Positions 8,364-16,123 of a stretch of DNA of 64,000 nucleotides are shown piece by piece. Each line of letters begins with the position of its first letter. Position 1 is the first letter of the stretch. The DNA comes from Mariniphaga sp964624645 (GTDB lineage: Bacteria; Bacteroidota; Bacteroidia; Bacteroidales; Prolixibacteraceae). The notes under the pieces are model-generated. The model had not been told where the DNA came from, did no database searches, and saw only the letters and a list, made by a program, of their open reading frames with translations. A program made the translations under genes and the position numbers. The DNA lies in the NCBI GenBank assembly GCA_964624645.1, contig CAZVAD010000003.1:22386-86385 (forward strand), in the 5' to 3' direction.

Positions 8364-9638
8364 TCAGACATTCAGATTTTCAATCTGATTTTTAATTTCA
8401 GCAAGGAAGCGTGTCGCTTCGCCGCCGTCAAGCGCCTGATGATTGTAGGTCAGCGACAGGCCAATCACCGGAACAAAAGCATATATTCCTTCCTCAATTT
8501 CCTTTGGGCGGGGAATGATTGTACACACACCAAGAATGGCTGTCTGCGGCAGGTTGATTACCGGCGTAAACATTTCCACCCCGTAATTTCCTAAATTTGA
8601 AATGGTGAAGGATGCCGCTTCAGGATTGAGTAAATCGGGATTCACGCTGCCGCTGCGCGCCTGTGCTGCCAACTGTTGCAGCTGAAATGAGAGTCCGGTC
8701 AGCGAAAGGTCGTCGGCGTTTTGCAATGCCGGAACCATCAGTCCGCGCTCGGTATCCACCGCCAGCCCGAGATGCACTTTTTTGAACCATTTCATTTTGT
8801 CGCCCAAATAGTGCGTGTTCACCTGCGGGAATTTTTCCAGCGCCCGGATGGTTGCAAAACAAACCAGATCGTTGATGGTAACATTCTGTGAAACAGTTCC
8901 TTCAGCTAAAGCTTCTTTCTGTTTTTTTCGCAGTTTCAGCAGCTGCCGGGCATCGGCGCTGAGGTGATGCGTGAGTTGTGCCGAATTTTGCAGCGATTGG
9001 TGCATGGCATGGGCAATCAGCTTCCGGATGTTTGAAATCGGTTTTATTTCAAAATCATCACCGGTTTGGATGATTTGTGCTTTCTGTGTTTCCGGTTTTG
9101 CAGATGGCGCCGGCACTGCAACAGGTTGCTGAACAGATTTTCCGGCAGTTTCAATATCGCGGGCAATGATTCGTCCGCGCGGCCCGGAGCCTTTAATCCG
9201 GGAAATATCCAAACCGGCTTTCAGCGCCATGTTTTTGGCAAGCGGTGAAATGCGGATACGCTTCCCCGCCTCATTCTCCTCAATGTCAAATTCAATGACT
9301 GTCGGGGCCTCTTCGGTTTCTTCCTTCACTTCCGGTTCGGGTGAGCCGGCTGCGGATGCAACAGTTGTTCCGCCGGGAGCAAATTCATCCACCGGCTCTC
9401 CTGCCTTTCCGATTACTGCTACGTTGGTGAGCACCGGCACTTCGTCTCCCTCTTCAAAAAATATGACTAACAGAATTCCGTCTTCGGCGGCTTCTTCATC
9501 AAACGTTGCCTTGTCGGTTTCATAGGAGAAAAGCAAATCGCCCTTTTTGACTTCTTCACCAACCGATTTGTGCCACTGCCCCATGATACAGGATTCAACT
9601 GACTGGCCCTGGCGGGGCATCATTACAGGTGTTGCCAT
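8364..9638 (-). CDS. 2-oxoacid dehydrogenase E2, lipoamide acyltransferase
   Basis: A 424-residue E2. The N-terminal lipoyl domain carries the lipoylated Lys43 in ETDKATFD. A Pro/Ala/Glu-rich linker leads to the peripheral subunit-binding domain at about 128-163 (RISPLAKNMA to GPRGRIIARDIE). The C-terminal catalytic domain has His400 and Asp404 in NHQALDGG (family HxxxDG). It is first in the operon, ahead of the fused E1. The presumed promoter lies at 9740-9770 on this strand and overlaps a palindromic operator, pointing to control by the divergent GntR regulator. Confidence 0.93.
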   Translation of the reverse strand: MATPVMMPRQGQSVESCIMGQWHKSVGEEVKKGDLLFSYETDKATFDEEAAEDGILLVIFFEEGDEVPVLTNVAVIGKAGEPVDEFAPGGTTVASAAGSPEPEVKEETEEAPTVIEFDIEENEAGKRIRISPLAKNMALKAGLDISRIKGSGPRGRIIARDIETAGKSVQQPVAVPAPSAKPETQKAQIIQTGDDFEIKPISNIRKLIAHAMHQSLQNSAQLTHHLSADARQLLKLRKKQKEALAEGTVSQNVTINDLVCFATIRALEKFPQVNTHYLGDKMKWFKKVHLGLAVDTERGLMVPALQNADDLSLTGLSFQLQQLAAQARSGSVNPDLLNPEAASFTISNLGNYGVEMFTPVINLPQTAILGVCTIIPRPKEIEEGIYAFVPVIGLSLTYNHQALDGGEATRFLAEIKNQIENLNV

Positions 9639-9652
9639 TGTTATTATTGTTT

Positions 9653-9670
9653 AACTTGTTATTACAAACT
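9653..9670. promoter_or_regulatory. Second, degenerate operator-like site upstream of E2
   Basis: AACTTGTTATTACAAACT resembles the perfect palindrome at 9756-9773 (AACTTGTAAATACAAGTT), with 13 of the 16 half-site positions identical and the same 2-base spacer position. It begins 14 bases upstream of the E2 start codon. It could be an auxiliary regulator site in the leader, but the similarity alone is weak evidence. Confidence 0.4.
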
Positions 9671-9739
9671 TGAAAATCAAATTTCTTTCATACTTTTGCT
9701 GATTATCAGCAAAAAAGAATTCTATTGTATTTGATGATG

Positions 9740-9770
9740 CAAACTTAAATAAAATAACTTGTAAATACAA
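9740..9770 (-). promoter_or_regulatory. Bacteroidota-type promoter of the E2-E1 operon
   Basis: Read on the minus strand, TAAGTTTG (9747-9740) matches the -7 box TAnnTTTG, and TTG (9770-9768) lies 20 bases upstream as a -33 box. The predicted transcript would start near 9736 and carry a leader of about 97 bases before E2. Confidence 0.6.
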
Positions 9771-9773
9771 GTT
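9756..9773. promoter_or_regulatory. Perfect palindromic operator candidate for the GntR regulator
   Basis: AACTTGTAAATACAAGTT is a perfect inverted repeat of 8-base arms with a 2-base spacer. Its core TTGTA-NN-TACAA resembles operators of the HutC subfamily of GntR regulators (TGTA-type half-sites). It overlaps the -33 box of the E2-E1 promoter and lies just upstream of the regulator gene, so one site could repress both directions. Confidence 0.65.
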
Positions 9774-9797
9774 GTTTTTTATTTTCATTAAAATTTT

Positions 9798-9805
9798 TAA
9801 TTTTG
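9798..9805 (+). promoter_or_regulatory. -7 box of the GntR regulator gene, 4 bases before its start codon
   Basis: TAATTTTG matches TAnnTTTG. With transcription starting about 4 bases past the box, the transcript would begin within a base or two of the ATG at 9810, i.e. essentially leaderless. The best -33 TTG (9772-9774) is 23 bases away, slightly longer than usual, and overlaps the operator. Confidence 0.5.
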
Positions 9806-9809
9806 AAGC

Positions 9810-10520
9810 ATGAATGACACTGTTCCGCAATACCGGAAATTATCAGAACTGCTCCGCGAGCATATTCTTACCGGAGTTTACAACGAAGGCGATCTGCTTC
9901 CTTCGGAAAATGAGTTGTGTACGATTTACGGAATCACCCGTCCCACGGTGCGCCATGCACTGGATATGCTTGTGAAAGACGGGCTGATTCTGAAAAAACA
10001 GGGGAAGGGAAGTATCGTGCGTAAGCCGCCTCAGAAAATCGGTATTTTGTCCATTTCAGGAACGGCATCCGCTGTGGGGACGCGTTATCTGAAAACTGAT
10101 ATTTTGCAGCCTCCGGTTATCAGGGACTGGCCGCAGGAATTTGCATTTGAACTTTCGGAGCTTGAAAAAGAGTCATGGTGCATTTACATGGAACGGCTTC
10201 GGTACGTGGACGGGAAACCGGTTTTTTATGACATCAACCATTTGCCGAACATCAACCTGCCCCGTTTTACCAGGCGTTCGCTGGAGAACAAGTCGCTGTT
10301 TGAGGTTTTGCGCAAACATTATCATGTGGATATTACCGGGGGGGAGCAGCAGTTGAAAGCCATCATTCCGGATGAGAAAATCAAAAATATGCTCCGGATG
10401 AAAAAAGGGGAACCGGTGCTGCATATCGAACGGAAACTTACCACAAACAGGGAAGGATTTAATATTTACTCCACAATTTACTTTAATTCTGAAAACCACA
10501 CCATTTTTGGAAGTTTTTGA
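9810..10520 (+). CDS. GntR-family transcriptional regulator with UTRA domain (HutC subfamily)
   Basis: A 236-residue regulator. The N-terminal winged helix covers about residues 5-72, with the GntR signature LLPSENELCTIYGITRPTVRHALDMLVKDGLI. Residues about 90-232 form a UTRA ligand-binding domain (WCIYMERLRYVDGKPVFYD, PVLHIERKLT). It is divergent from the E2-E1 operon, and the shared 171-base region holds a perfect palindrome, so it most likely controls that operon and itself. The ligand is unknown but is plausibly the 2-oxoacid substrate or its precursor. Confidence 0.92.
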   Translation: MNDTVPQYRKLSELLREHILTGVYNEGDLLPSENELCTIYGITRPTVRHALDMLVKDGLILKKQGKGSIVRKPPQKIGILSISGTASAVGTRYLKTDILQPPVIRDWPQEFAFELSELEKESWCIYMERLRYVDGKPVFYDINHLPNINLPRFTRRSLENKSLFEVLRKHYHVDITGGEQQLKAIIPDEKIKNMLRMKKGEPVLHIERKLTTNREGFNIYSTIYFNSENHTIFGSF

Positions 10521-10625
10521 TTATTAAACCCTACTTTTGCCCGAATTTTTATTTCCTGGCAAAATTCAGGACAGAATAAAAAATGACGTATTGAATAAAT
10601 GTCATTCATTTTATAACGAAACATT

Positions 10626-11534
10626 TTGATTTTGGCAGAAACAGCAGCACTGACTGAAATAAAAGAACCTGTGAACATCAGGGGGGAAAAGGCAACATTT
10701 GAAAATGAAGAATATGGTGCACACCCGCGCAATACCTTCGACATCTGGCTGGCACAATCCGAAAAACCGACTCCGTTAGTGATTTATATTCATGGCGGCG
10801 GTTTCACCGGCGGCGACAAATCCAAATATTTTCAGTCTGAAGACCTCGTGCGCTTCCTGGATGCAGGCGTGTCGGTGGCAACCATCAACTACAGGTTTAT
10901 GACGGAGGCACCTTATGGGATACTGGCCAGTTTCAACGACTCGAAAAGGTGCCTGCAATACATCCGGCGCCATGCCAAAAAATACAATATTGACAAAACG
11001 CGTATTGCCTGCTCGGGCGGTTCTGCCGGTGCGGGCACTGCGTTGTGGCTCGCCTTTTCCGGTGAAATGGCCGAACCGGACAGCCATGACCCCGTGCTGC
11101 GCGAATCTACGCGGATAACCTGTGCGGGCGCTTTTGCCACCCAGTCCACGTATGATATTTTTCAATGGGGAAAAATACTCGGCATTCCCATGCCGGACAC
11201 TCCCGGACAACGCAGGGCAGTTGCTGTGGCATTCGGAATGCCTGAACATCATGGCGCGGATTTGTCTGAGCAGACAGAAATCAGAAAAAAGCTGGATTTG
11301 TTAAGCATGATGGATAAAAATGATCCGCCGGTTTTTGTGTTCAATAAACATAAAAACGGAATTCCGTCCAATGATGATGAACGGAACCACCATCCGCTTC
11401 ATGCCCGTGCAATCAAGGAAAAAGCAGCGGAAGTGGGGCTCCGGGCAATTGTTTATGCTCCCGAAATCGGAATTGTGGATTCTTCGGGAAAAGACTTAGT
11501 TGCCTTTTTTCTTGAAGAATTCTTTAAAAAGTAA
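10626..11534 (+). CDS. Alpha/beta hydrolase, esterase/lipase-like
   Basis: A protein of about 302 residues with the oxyanion motif YIHGGGFTGGD and the nucleophile elbow CSGGSAGAGT (Ser within GGSAG), the pattern of the hormone-sensitive-lipase/BD-FAE group. The acid and histidine cannot be assigned with certainty; a His-rich stretch (NHHPLHARA) near residue 263 is a candidate. There is no signal peptide, so it is probably cytoplasmic. There is no ATG near the start: TTG at 10626 or TTG at 10632 are the only reasonable starts. The substrate is unknown. Confidence 0.78.
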   Translation: MILAETAALTEIKEPVNIRGEKATFENEEYGAHPRNTFDIWLAQSEKPTPLVIYIHGGGFTGGDKSKYFQSEDLVRFLDAGVSVATINYRFMTEAPYGILASFNDSKRCLQYIRRHAKKYNIDKTRIACSGGSAGAGTALWLAFSGEMAEPDSHDPVLRESTRITCAGAFATQSTYDIFQWGKILGIPMPDTPGQRRAVAVAFGMPEHHGADLSEQTEIRKKLDLLSMMDKNDPPVFVFNKHKNGIPSNDDERNHHPLHARAIKEKAAEVGLRAIVYAPEIGIVDSSGKDLVAFFLEEFFKK

Positions 11535-11618
11535 TGACTATCTGTTTGTTTCCATAAACTTTTTCCTAAAAAAAGAGATATTTACATCCGAGAAACAATC
11601 TATGTAAAAAAATTCACA

Positions 11619-12941
11619 ATGAAGGTTTTAAAATTTGGCGGCACTTCGGTAGGTTCTCCTGAAAATATGAGAGCAACTTTGAAAATTATAGCCAACGGCA
11701 AAAGGAAAATTGTCGTGCTTTCAGCTATGGCAGGCACTACCAATGCACTTGTTGAAATTGCCGGAAATCTGAAAAAAGAGGCCGGGGAAACAGCCGGAAA
11801 ACTCATCGGTAAACTGGAAATCGGTTACGAAGAAGTTGTGAATGCCCTTTTTAAAACGGAAGAAAACAGAAAGAAAGGGAGAGAAGTGATTGAAGCAAGT
11901 TTCGGCGCAATAAAATCGTTTACCTCCGGTAAATTCACTCAGGTTGGTGAAAACACCATATTGGCACAGGGGGAGCTTATTTCAACCCAGCTGTTCACCC
12001 TGTTGATGATTGAGGAAGGGCATGATGCCAAATTGCTGCCTGCCCTTGAATTTATGCGCACGGACGAAGAGAAAATGGCTGATTCCGATTTTATCCGCAC
12101 AAACATTCAGCGGGTGCTTGAAGAGGCAGGCCCTGCAACCTATTATGTGACCCAGGGATATATCTGCCGGAATGCAGACGGAGCTATTGACAACCTGCAG
12201 CGCGGCGGGAGCGATTACACCGCATCCCTTGTTGGCGCAGCGGTTGATGCCGAAGAGATTCAAATCTGGACAGATATTGACGGTTTCCATGACAATGATC
12301 CGCGCTTTGTGGAAAATACCGCAAAAATTGACCGGCTTTCATTTAACGAAGCGGCTGAGTTAGCCTATTTCGGAGCAAAAATCCTGCATCCGCAGACTGT
12401 TTTTCCGGCATATGCTAAGAATATTCCCGTCCGGCTGAAAAACACGATGAATCCTTCCGACAGCGGCACGCTGATTACCACGGAATCATCAGGCGCCGGA
12501 ATCAAGGCTGTTGCTGCCAAAGACGGCATCACGGCTATAAAAATCCGTTCAGGACGTATGTTGATGGCCTATGGTTTTCTGAAAAATGTATTTAAGATTT
12601 TTGCCGATTACAGAACGCCCATTGACATGATCTCCACTTCCGAGGTGGCCGTTTCGCTCACCGTTGACAGCACAGAGAATCTGGAGCAGATTTTACATGA
12701 ACTGGAAAAATACGGAACCGTGGAAATAGACCGGAACATGGCCATTGTGTGCCTTGTAGGCGATATTATCCGCGAGGAGCGCGGTTTTGCATCCAAAGTG
12801 TTCCATGCACTGGACGGCATCCCCATCCGGATGATTTCCTACGGTGGAAGCCGCTACAACATATCCATCCTGGTTCCCGAATCCCAAAAGGTGAACACCC
12901 TCCGGGCGCTGAGCGAAAACCTGCTGCATAACGGGCATTGA
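11619..12941 (+). CDS. lysC: Aspartate kinase (monofunctional)
   Basis: A 440-residue aspartokinase catalysing ATP-dependent phosphorylation of L-aspartate, the first step toward lysine, threonine and methionine. The kinase opening MKVLKFGGTSVGSPENM is diagnostic. RGGSDYTASLVGAAV and WTDIDGFHDNDPR mark the substrate and nucleotide sites. C-terminal tandem ACT domains (about 300-440; for example IDMISTSEVAVSLTVD) mediate feedback regulation. No homoserine dehydrogenase domain is fused. It stands alone between the esterase and the toxin-antitoxin locus. Confidence 0.95.
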   Translation: MKVLKFGGTSVGSPENMRATLKIIANGKRKIVVLSAMAGTTNALVEIAGNLKKEAGETAGKLIGKLEIGYEEVVNALFKTEENRKKGREVIEASFGAIKSFTSGKFTQVGENTILAQGELISTQLFTLLMIEEGHDAKLLPALEFMRTDEEKMADSDFIRTNIQRVLEEAGPATYYVTQGYICRNADGAIDNLQRGGSDYTASLVGAAVDAEEIQIWTDIDGFHDNDPRFVENTAKIDRLSFNEAAELAYFGAKILHPQTVFPAYAKNIPVRLKNTMNPSDSGTLITTESSGAGIKAVAAKDGITAIKIRSGRMLMAYGFLKNVFKIFADYRTPIDMISTSEVAVSLTVDSTENLEQILHELEKYGTVEIDRNMAIVCLVGDIIREERGFASKVFHALDGIPIRMISYGGSRYNISILVPESQKVNTLRALSENLLHNGH

Positions 12942-12949
12942 GAGATCAC

Positions 12950-12967
12950 GCGAATTTTTGGGTTCGC
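12950..12967 (+). terminator. Possible weak hairpin downstream of aspartate kinase
   Basis: GCGAA and TTCGC can pair across an 8-base loop, starting 9 bases after the lysC stop. There is no clean U-tract after it, so this is a weak terminator candidate only. Confidence 0.3.
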
Positions 12968-13118
12968 TTCTTTACTTAAACAAAGGGTTCTACAGTTATT
13001 TTAATGGGTAGATTTAATCCGCCATGAAAAAAATAGAAGCGCACTTCTGAAATTTTTGATTTGAAGTTGGTAAATACCCTTTCTTCTTAAAATGATTCAT
13101 ACTAAAATGTAAAATAAA

Positions 13119-13150
13119 TTTGCAGAATGTTGTCTGATTAGTTAACTTCG
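13119..13150 (+). promoter_or_regulatory. Promoter of the toxin-antitoxin pair, abutting the start codon
   Basis: TTTG (13119-13122) lies 20 bases upstream of TAACTTCG (13143-13150), a one-mismatch form of TAnnTTTG. The ATG of the toxin gene follows 4 bases later, so a leaderless or near-leaderless transcript is predicted, as for the GntR gene. Confidence 0.5.
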
Positions 13151-13154
13151 CGCT

Positions 13155-13514
13155 ATGGGAAAAGTTAGGCAAGTAGTTGCATATAAAAGATACTTTCTGG
13201 ATTTTTATGAAAATCAAAAAGAAAATGTGCAACGAAAAATAGAGTGGACTTTAAATCTGATACAAGTGATTGATAGAATCCCTAAAAAGTACTTTGACCA
13301 TATCACGGGAACAGATGGATTGTTTGAAGTTCGGGTTGAATCGGGGAGTAATATTTTCAGGATTTTTGCCTTTTTTGACAAAGGAAATCTTGTAATATTA
13401 GGAAATGGATTTCAAAAGAAAACCCAAAAAACACCCAAAATAGAAATTGAAAAAGCATTGAAAATAAAAAAGGAGTATGAAAATGAGAAAAGAAAACAAC
13501 ATCACAACTCTTGA
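13155..13514 (+). CDS. HigB/Gp49-like type II toxin
   Basis: A 119-residue basic protein of the RelE/HigB superfamily (phage-derived Gp49-like). Typical motifs are GTDGLFEVRVESGSNIFRIFAFF and VILGNGFQKKTQKTP. Such toxins are ribosome-associated mRNA interferases. The toxin gene precedes the antitoxin gene, the usual HigBA order, and the two overlap by about 32-38 bases. A strong promoter-like pair sits just upstream. The base composition is more AT-rich than in neighbouring metabolic genes, consistent with acquisition. Confidence 0.88.
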   Translation: MGKVRQVVAYKRYFLDFYENQKENVQRKIEWTLNLIQVIDRIPKKYFDHITGTDGLFEVRVESGSNIFRIFAFFDKGNLVILGNGFQKKTQKTPKIEIEKALKIKKEYENEKRKQHHNS

Positions 13515-13785
13515 TGAAATCCTCGACAAAAAATATGGCAAAAGAGGAGCTGAAAAGAGAGAAAAATGGGAACAGGAATTTGAAGCCTTCAAACTTGGTG
13601 CTTTACTTGAAGAAGCAAGACTTAAACTTGGTATGACTCAGGAGGAACTTGCAGAGAAATGTGGAACAAACAAATCTTACATCTCCCGGATTGAAAATAA
13701 CGCAAGTGACATCAGACTTTCAACTTTAATGAAAATAATTCAGACAGGATTAGGAGGACACTTAAAGCTGACTTTACAACTCTGA
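13483..13785 (+). CDS. HigA/XRE-type antitoxin
   Basis: About 100 residues with a helix-turn-helix of the XRE type (LGMTQEELAEKCGTNKSYISRIENNASDIRLSTLMKI). It neutralises the upstream toxin and probably represses the operon. Two in-frame ATGs exist, 13477 and 13483. An AGGAG at 13471-13475 lies 7 bases from the second but only 1 base from the first, so 13483 is preferred; this is one of the few clear Shine-Dalgarno sequences in the window and suits a start buried inside the preceding gene. Confidence 0.88.
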   Translation: MRKENNITTLDEILDKKYGKRGAEKREKWEQEFEAFKLGALLEEARLKLGMTQEELAEKCGTNKSYISRIENNASDIRLSTLMKIIQTGLGGHLKLTLQL

Positions 13786-13873
13786 ATGAAAGAGAACGGA
13801 CCACCGGTTTTTCAATTACCGGCGATCAGTGTGGAACAGCAGCCCAACGTAATTAAAAACACAAATAAAAAGA

Positions 13874-14038
13874 ATGACATATTCATTCATTCCCATCGGC
13901 TTAATTGCAGTTTTTATTGTTTATGTCCTTTATCTTTTGTTCTTTAAGAAAGATATGAAAAGACTGAAAGCGGTATTGTATCCCGGTTTATTTTTCATTG
14001 CCATTTGGGTGGTGATTTACTACTTTATTTTAAAATAA
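13874..14038 (+). CDS. Small two-helix membrane protein, 54 residues
   Basis: An open frame from ATG to TAA encodes MTYSFIPIGLIAVFIVYVLY, then a short basic loop (FKKDMKRLKAV), then a second hydrophobic helix ending YYFILK. Two transmembrane segments in a tiny protein with a positive loop look like a genuine small membrane protein; the codon use is not random. It lies 88 bases after the antitoxin. The function is not known, and a role in the toxin-antitoxin locus cannot be assumed. Confidence 0.6.
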   Translation: MTYSFIPIGLIAVFIVYVLYLLFFKKDMKRLKAVLYPGLFFIAIWVVIYYFILK

Positions 14039-14163
14039 CTGATTTTTCAGGCTTGTCTCTCATTGAAGTTATGAGTGGCTGAAAGCTGTAATAATGGAAA
14101 CTTATGTTGCGTAAATTGCCCTGCCCTGCCGCCTGACAGTTATCTGGGATTTAAAAAAAGCAT

Positions 14164-14180
14164 CACTTTGGCAAAAAGTG
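14164..14180. other. Short inverted repeat in the 14.0-14.5 kb intergenic region
   Basis: CACTTT and AAAGTG with a 5-base loop. A 6-bp stem with no U-tract; meaning uncertain. Confidence 0.2.
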
Positions 14181-14267
14181 TCAGGCATAACGGATTGATC
14201 ATTTATATTCCTCAGTTCAGATAAATTCACCAAATGTTCATTTGTTATTTTAATCCACGGACTTATG

Positions 14268-14295
14268 TTCAGATTAAAATATGCTTTTATCTGAA
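14268..14295. other. Imperfect inverted repeat upstream of the sulfur cluster
   Basis: TTCAGAT(T)AAAA and TTTTATCTGAA can pair with one bulged base and a 4-base loop. It lies about 45 bases upstream of the 20-bp palindrome. It could be a transcript-end hairpin for the genes to the left or an accessory regulatory site. The rest of 14039-14504 contains no gene that can be supported. Confidence 0.35.
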
Positions 14296-14340
14296 ATAAT
14301 CTTCTTTAGAATCATTATATATTACCGGTATCTGTTTAAA

Positions 14341-14360
14341 AACTATTTATATAAATAGTT
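14341..14360. promoter_or_regulatory. Perfect 20-bp palindrome at the sulfur cluster promoter
   Basis: AACTATTTATATAAATAGTT is its own reverse complement over all 20 bases. Its last two bases form part of the -33 TTG box (14359-14361), so a bound dimeric regulator would block or contact RNA polymerase. The binding factor is not identified. Confidence 0.6.
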
Positions 14361-14388
14361 GATATATAGTAATTTGTTTTTATTTTTG
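14359..14388 (+). promoter_or_regulatory. Consensus promoter of the tetrathionate/sulfur cluster
   Basis: TTG at 14359-14361, 19 bases, then TATTTTTG at 14381-14388: a full match to the Bacteroidota TTG-N19/20-TAnnTTTG promoter. Transcription near 14392 would give a leader of about 113 bases before the octaheme cytochrome gene. Confidence 0.65.
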
Positions 14389-14504
14389 ATTGGGAATAAA
14401 AACCGGAACAAATTTTCATATTTGAATAGTTAGATATTTGGATAAATTTGCATGAATAAAACATTATTTAATGCAATTTTTGTCAATAGTTTAAAATATA
14501 GGAG

Positions 14505-16112
14505 ATGAAAAAAACCATTGCCATTATTATTTTTCTTGCTATTGCAGTTTTAGTGCTCATCAATATTTTCAACACGGAAAATGAATATTACAATCTGAAA
14601 TTGGAAGAACTGAAACAGGCCTATGCCATCAAACCGGTTTCTTCCGTAAACCACAGTCTGTTTCCGGAACTTCAGCATGAGTTTTCCTCGCCTCAGGAAG
14701 TAACCGAAGCGTGTATCAAATGCCACACCGAGCGCCATAAAGAAGTGATGAAATCGGCACACTGGAACTGGGAGCGGGTTTCTTACGTTGAGGGGCGGGG
14801 ACTGGCGGCAGCAGGCAAAAAAAATGTGCTGAACAATTTCTGCCTTGGTGCGCAGTCGAATGAGCTGAGCTGTGCAAAGTGCCATATCGGTTTTGGAATG
14901 ACCAATGACGAATATGATTTCAACAATGCGCGGAATGTGGACTGCATGGTTTGTCATGACAACAGCGAGCTGTATTACAAGGGTTCAGCATCAGCCGGCT
15001 ATCCCGAACGGGAGGTGAATCTTACCCTGGTTGCACAAAGCGTCGGCGCGCCGCACCGCATGAATTGCGGAAGTTGCCATTTTTACAGCGGCGGAGGGAA
15101 CAACGTGAAACATGGCGACCTTGAAGAAGCTCAGCTCGCCTGCGACCGCAATCTGGATGTGCACATGGCCGCCAACGGAATGGACATGACCTGTGTTGCC
15201 TGTCATGGCGGGGAGAATCACCAGATTAAGGGAAGAATGTATTCCGTTTCATCCACCAACACCAACCGCGCATTGTGCGAGGATTGCCACACAAGCACTC
15301 CCCATTTCGATGATTTGCTGAACCGTCACAATGCAAAGGTTTCCTGTCAGGCGTGCCACATTCCGTTGTATGCCAAGGAAAATCCTACAAAAATGTCATG
15401 GCATTGGTCCACTGCCGGCAAACTGCGGGACGGTGAACCTTATCAGGAATTTAACAACGACAGCACCGAAGAATACCTGTCTATTAAAGGCTCGTTTGTC
15501 TGGGCAAAAAATGTGAAACCCGATTACATCTGGTTCAACGGAACGGCTGACCACTATCTGCTGGGCGATACCATCAGGTCGGTACCGGTGCAGATGAATA
15601 CTCTTTTTGGTTCCTATGAAGACCCGGAATCCAAAATTTTTCCGGTTAAAAATCATACAGGCGATCAGATTTATGACAAGAAATATAATATTCTGGTTCA
15701 GCCGAAACTGTTTGCGCTGGAAAAAGGCGACAGCGCCTATTGGAAAGATTTTGACTGGGAAACCGCTGCTGCTGCCGGTATGAAACATGTTGGCCTTCCT
15801 TATAGCGGAGAATATGGCTTTGTGGAAACTGAAATGCAATGGCCTGTCAATCACATGGTTGCTCCTAAGGAGCAGGCGGTTGGGTGCGCCGAGTGCCACA
15901 CACGCAGCGAGGAAGGAAGACTGGCATCGCTTGCCGGATTCTATATGCCCGGGCGCGACTATAACAAGCCCCTGGATTTCCTTGGTTCACTGATGTTTTT
16001 CGGTGCGCTGGCGGCTGTGTTTCTCCATGCAGCCATCCGGGTTGTTGTGTCAATCCGCAGAAAAGAGTACGACACGGAAAATATAGATTATGAAAATAAC
16101 AGTCTGGAGTAA
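14505..16112 (+). CDS. Octaheme c-type cytochrome, tetrathionate reductase family
   Basis: A 535-residue protein with eight CXXCH heme-binding motifs (CIKCH at Cys70, then CAKCH, CMVCH, CGSCH, CVACH, CEDCH, CQACH, CAECH near 461). An N-terminal hydrophobic helix (about 5-21) and a C-terminal helix (about 490-515, followed by RR) would anchor the octaheme domain on the outer face of the inner membrane. The heme count, the FCLGAQSNELSCAKCH segment and the size match the OTR family, whose Shewanella member reduces tetrathionate, nitrite and hydroxylamine in vitro. The physiological substrate here is inferred only from neighbours: a cytochrome b and sulfur-compound transporters. Confidence 0.88.
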   Translation: MKKTIAIIIFLAIAVLVLINIFNTENEYYNLKLEELKQAYAIKPVSSVNHSLFPELQHEFSSPQEVTEACIKCHTERHKEVMKSAHWNWERVSYVEGRGLAAAGKKNVLNNFCLGAQSNELSCAKCHIGFGMTNDEYDFNNARNVDCMVCHDNSELYYKGSASAGYPEREVNLTLVAQSVGAPHRMNCGSCHFYSGGGNNVKHGDLEEAQLACDRNLDVHMAANGMDMTCVACHGGENHQIKGRMYSVSSTNTNRALCEDCHTSTPHFDDLLNRHNAKVSCQACHIPLYAKENPTKMSWHWSTAGKLRDGEPYQEFNNDSTEEYLSIKGSFVWAKNVKPDYIWFNGTADHYLLGDTIRSVPVQMNTLFGSYEDPESKIFPVKNHTGDQIYDKKYNILVQPKLFALEKGDSAYWKDFDWETAAAAGMKHVGLPYSGEYGFVETEMQWPVNHMVAPKEQAVGCAECHTRSEEGRLASLAGFYMPGRDYNKPLDFLGSLMFFGALAAVFLHAAIRVVVSIRRKEYDTENIDYENNSLE

Positions 16113-16123
16113 AAAATAGCGTT

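Noticed and set aside
15396..15899. 167-codon minus-strand frame inside the octaheme cytochrome gene
   Set aside because: Antisense shadow of a gene with eight heme motifs.
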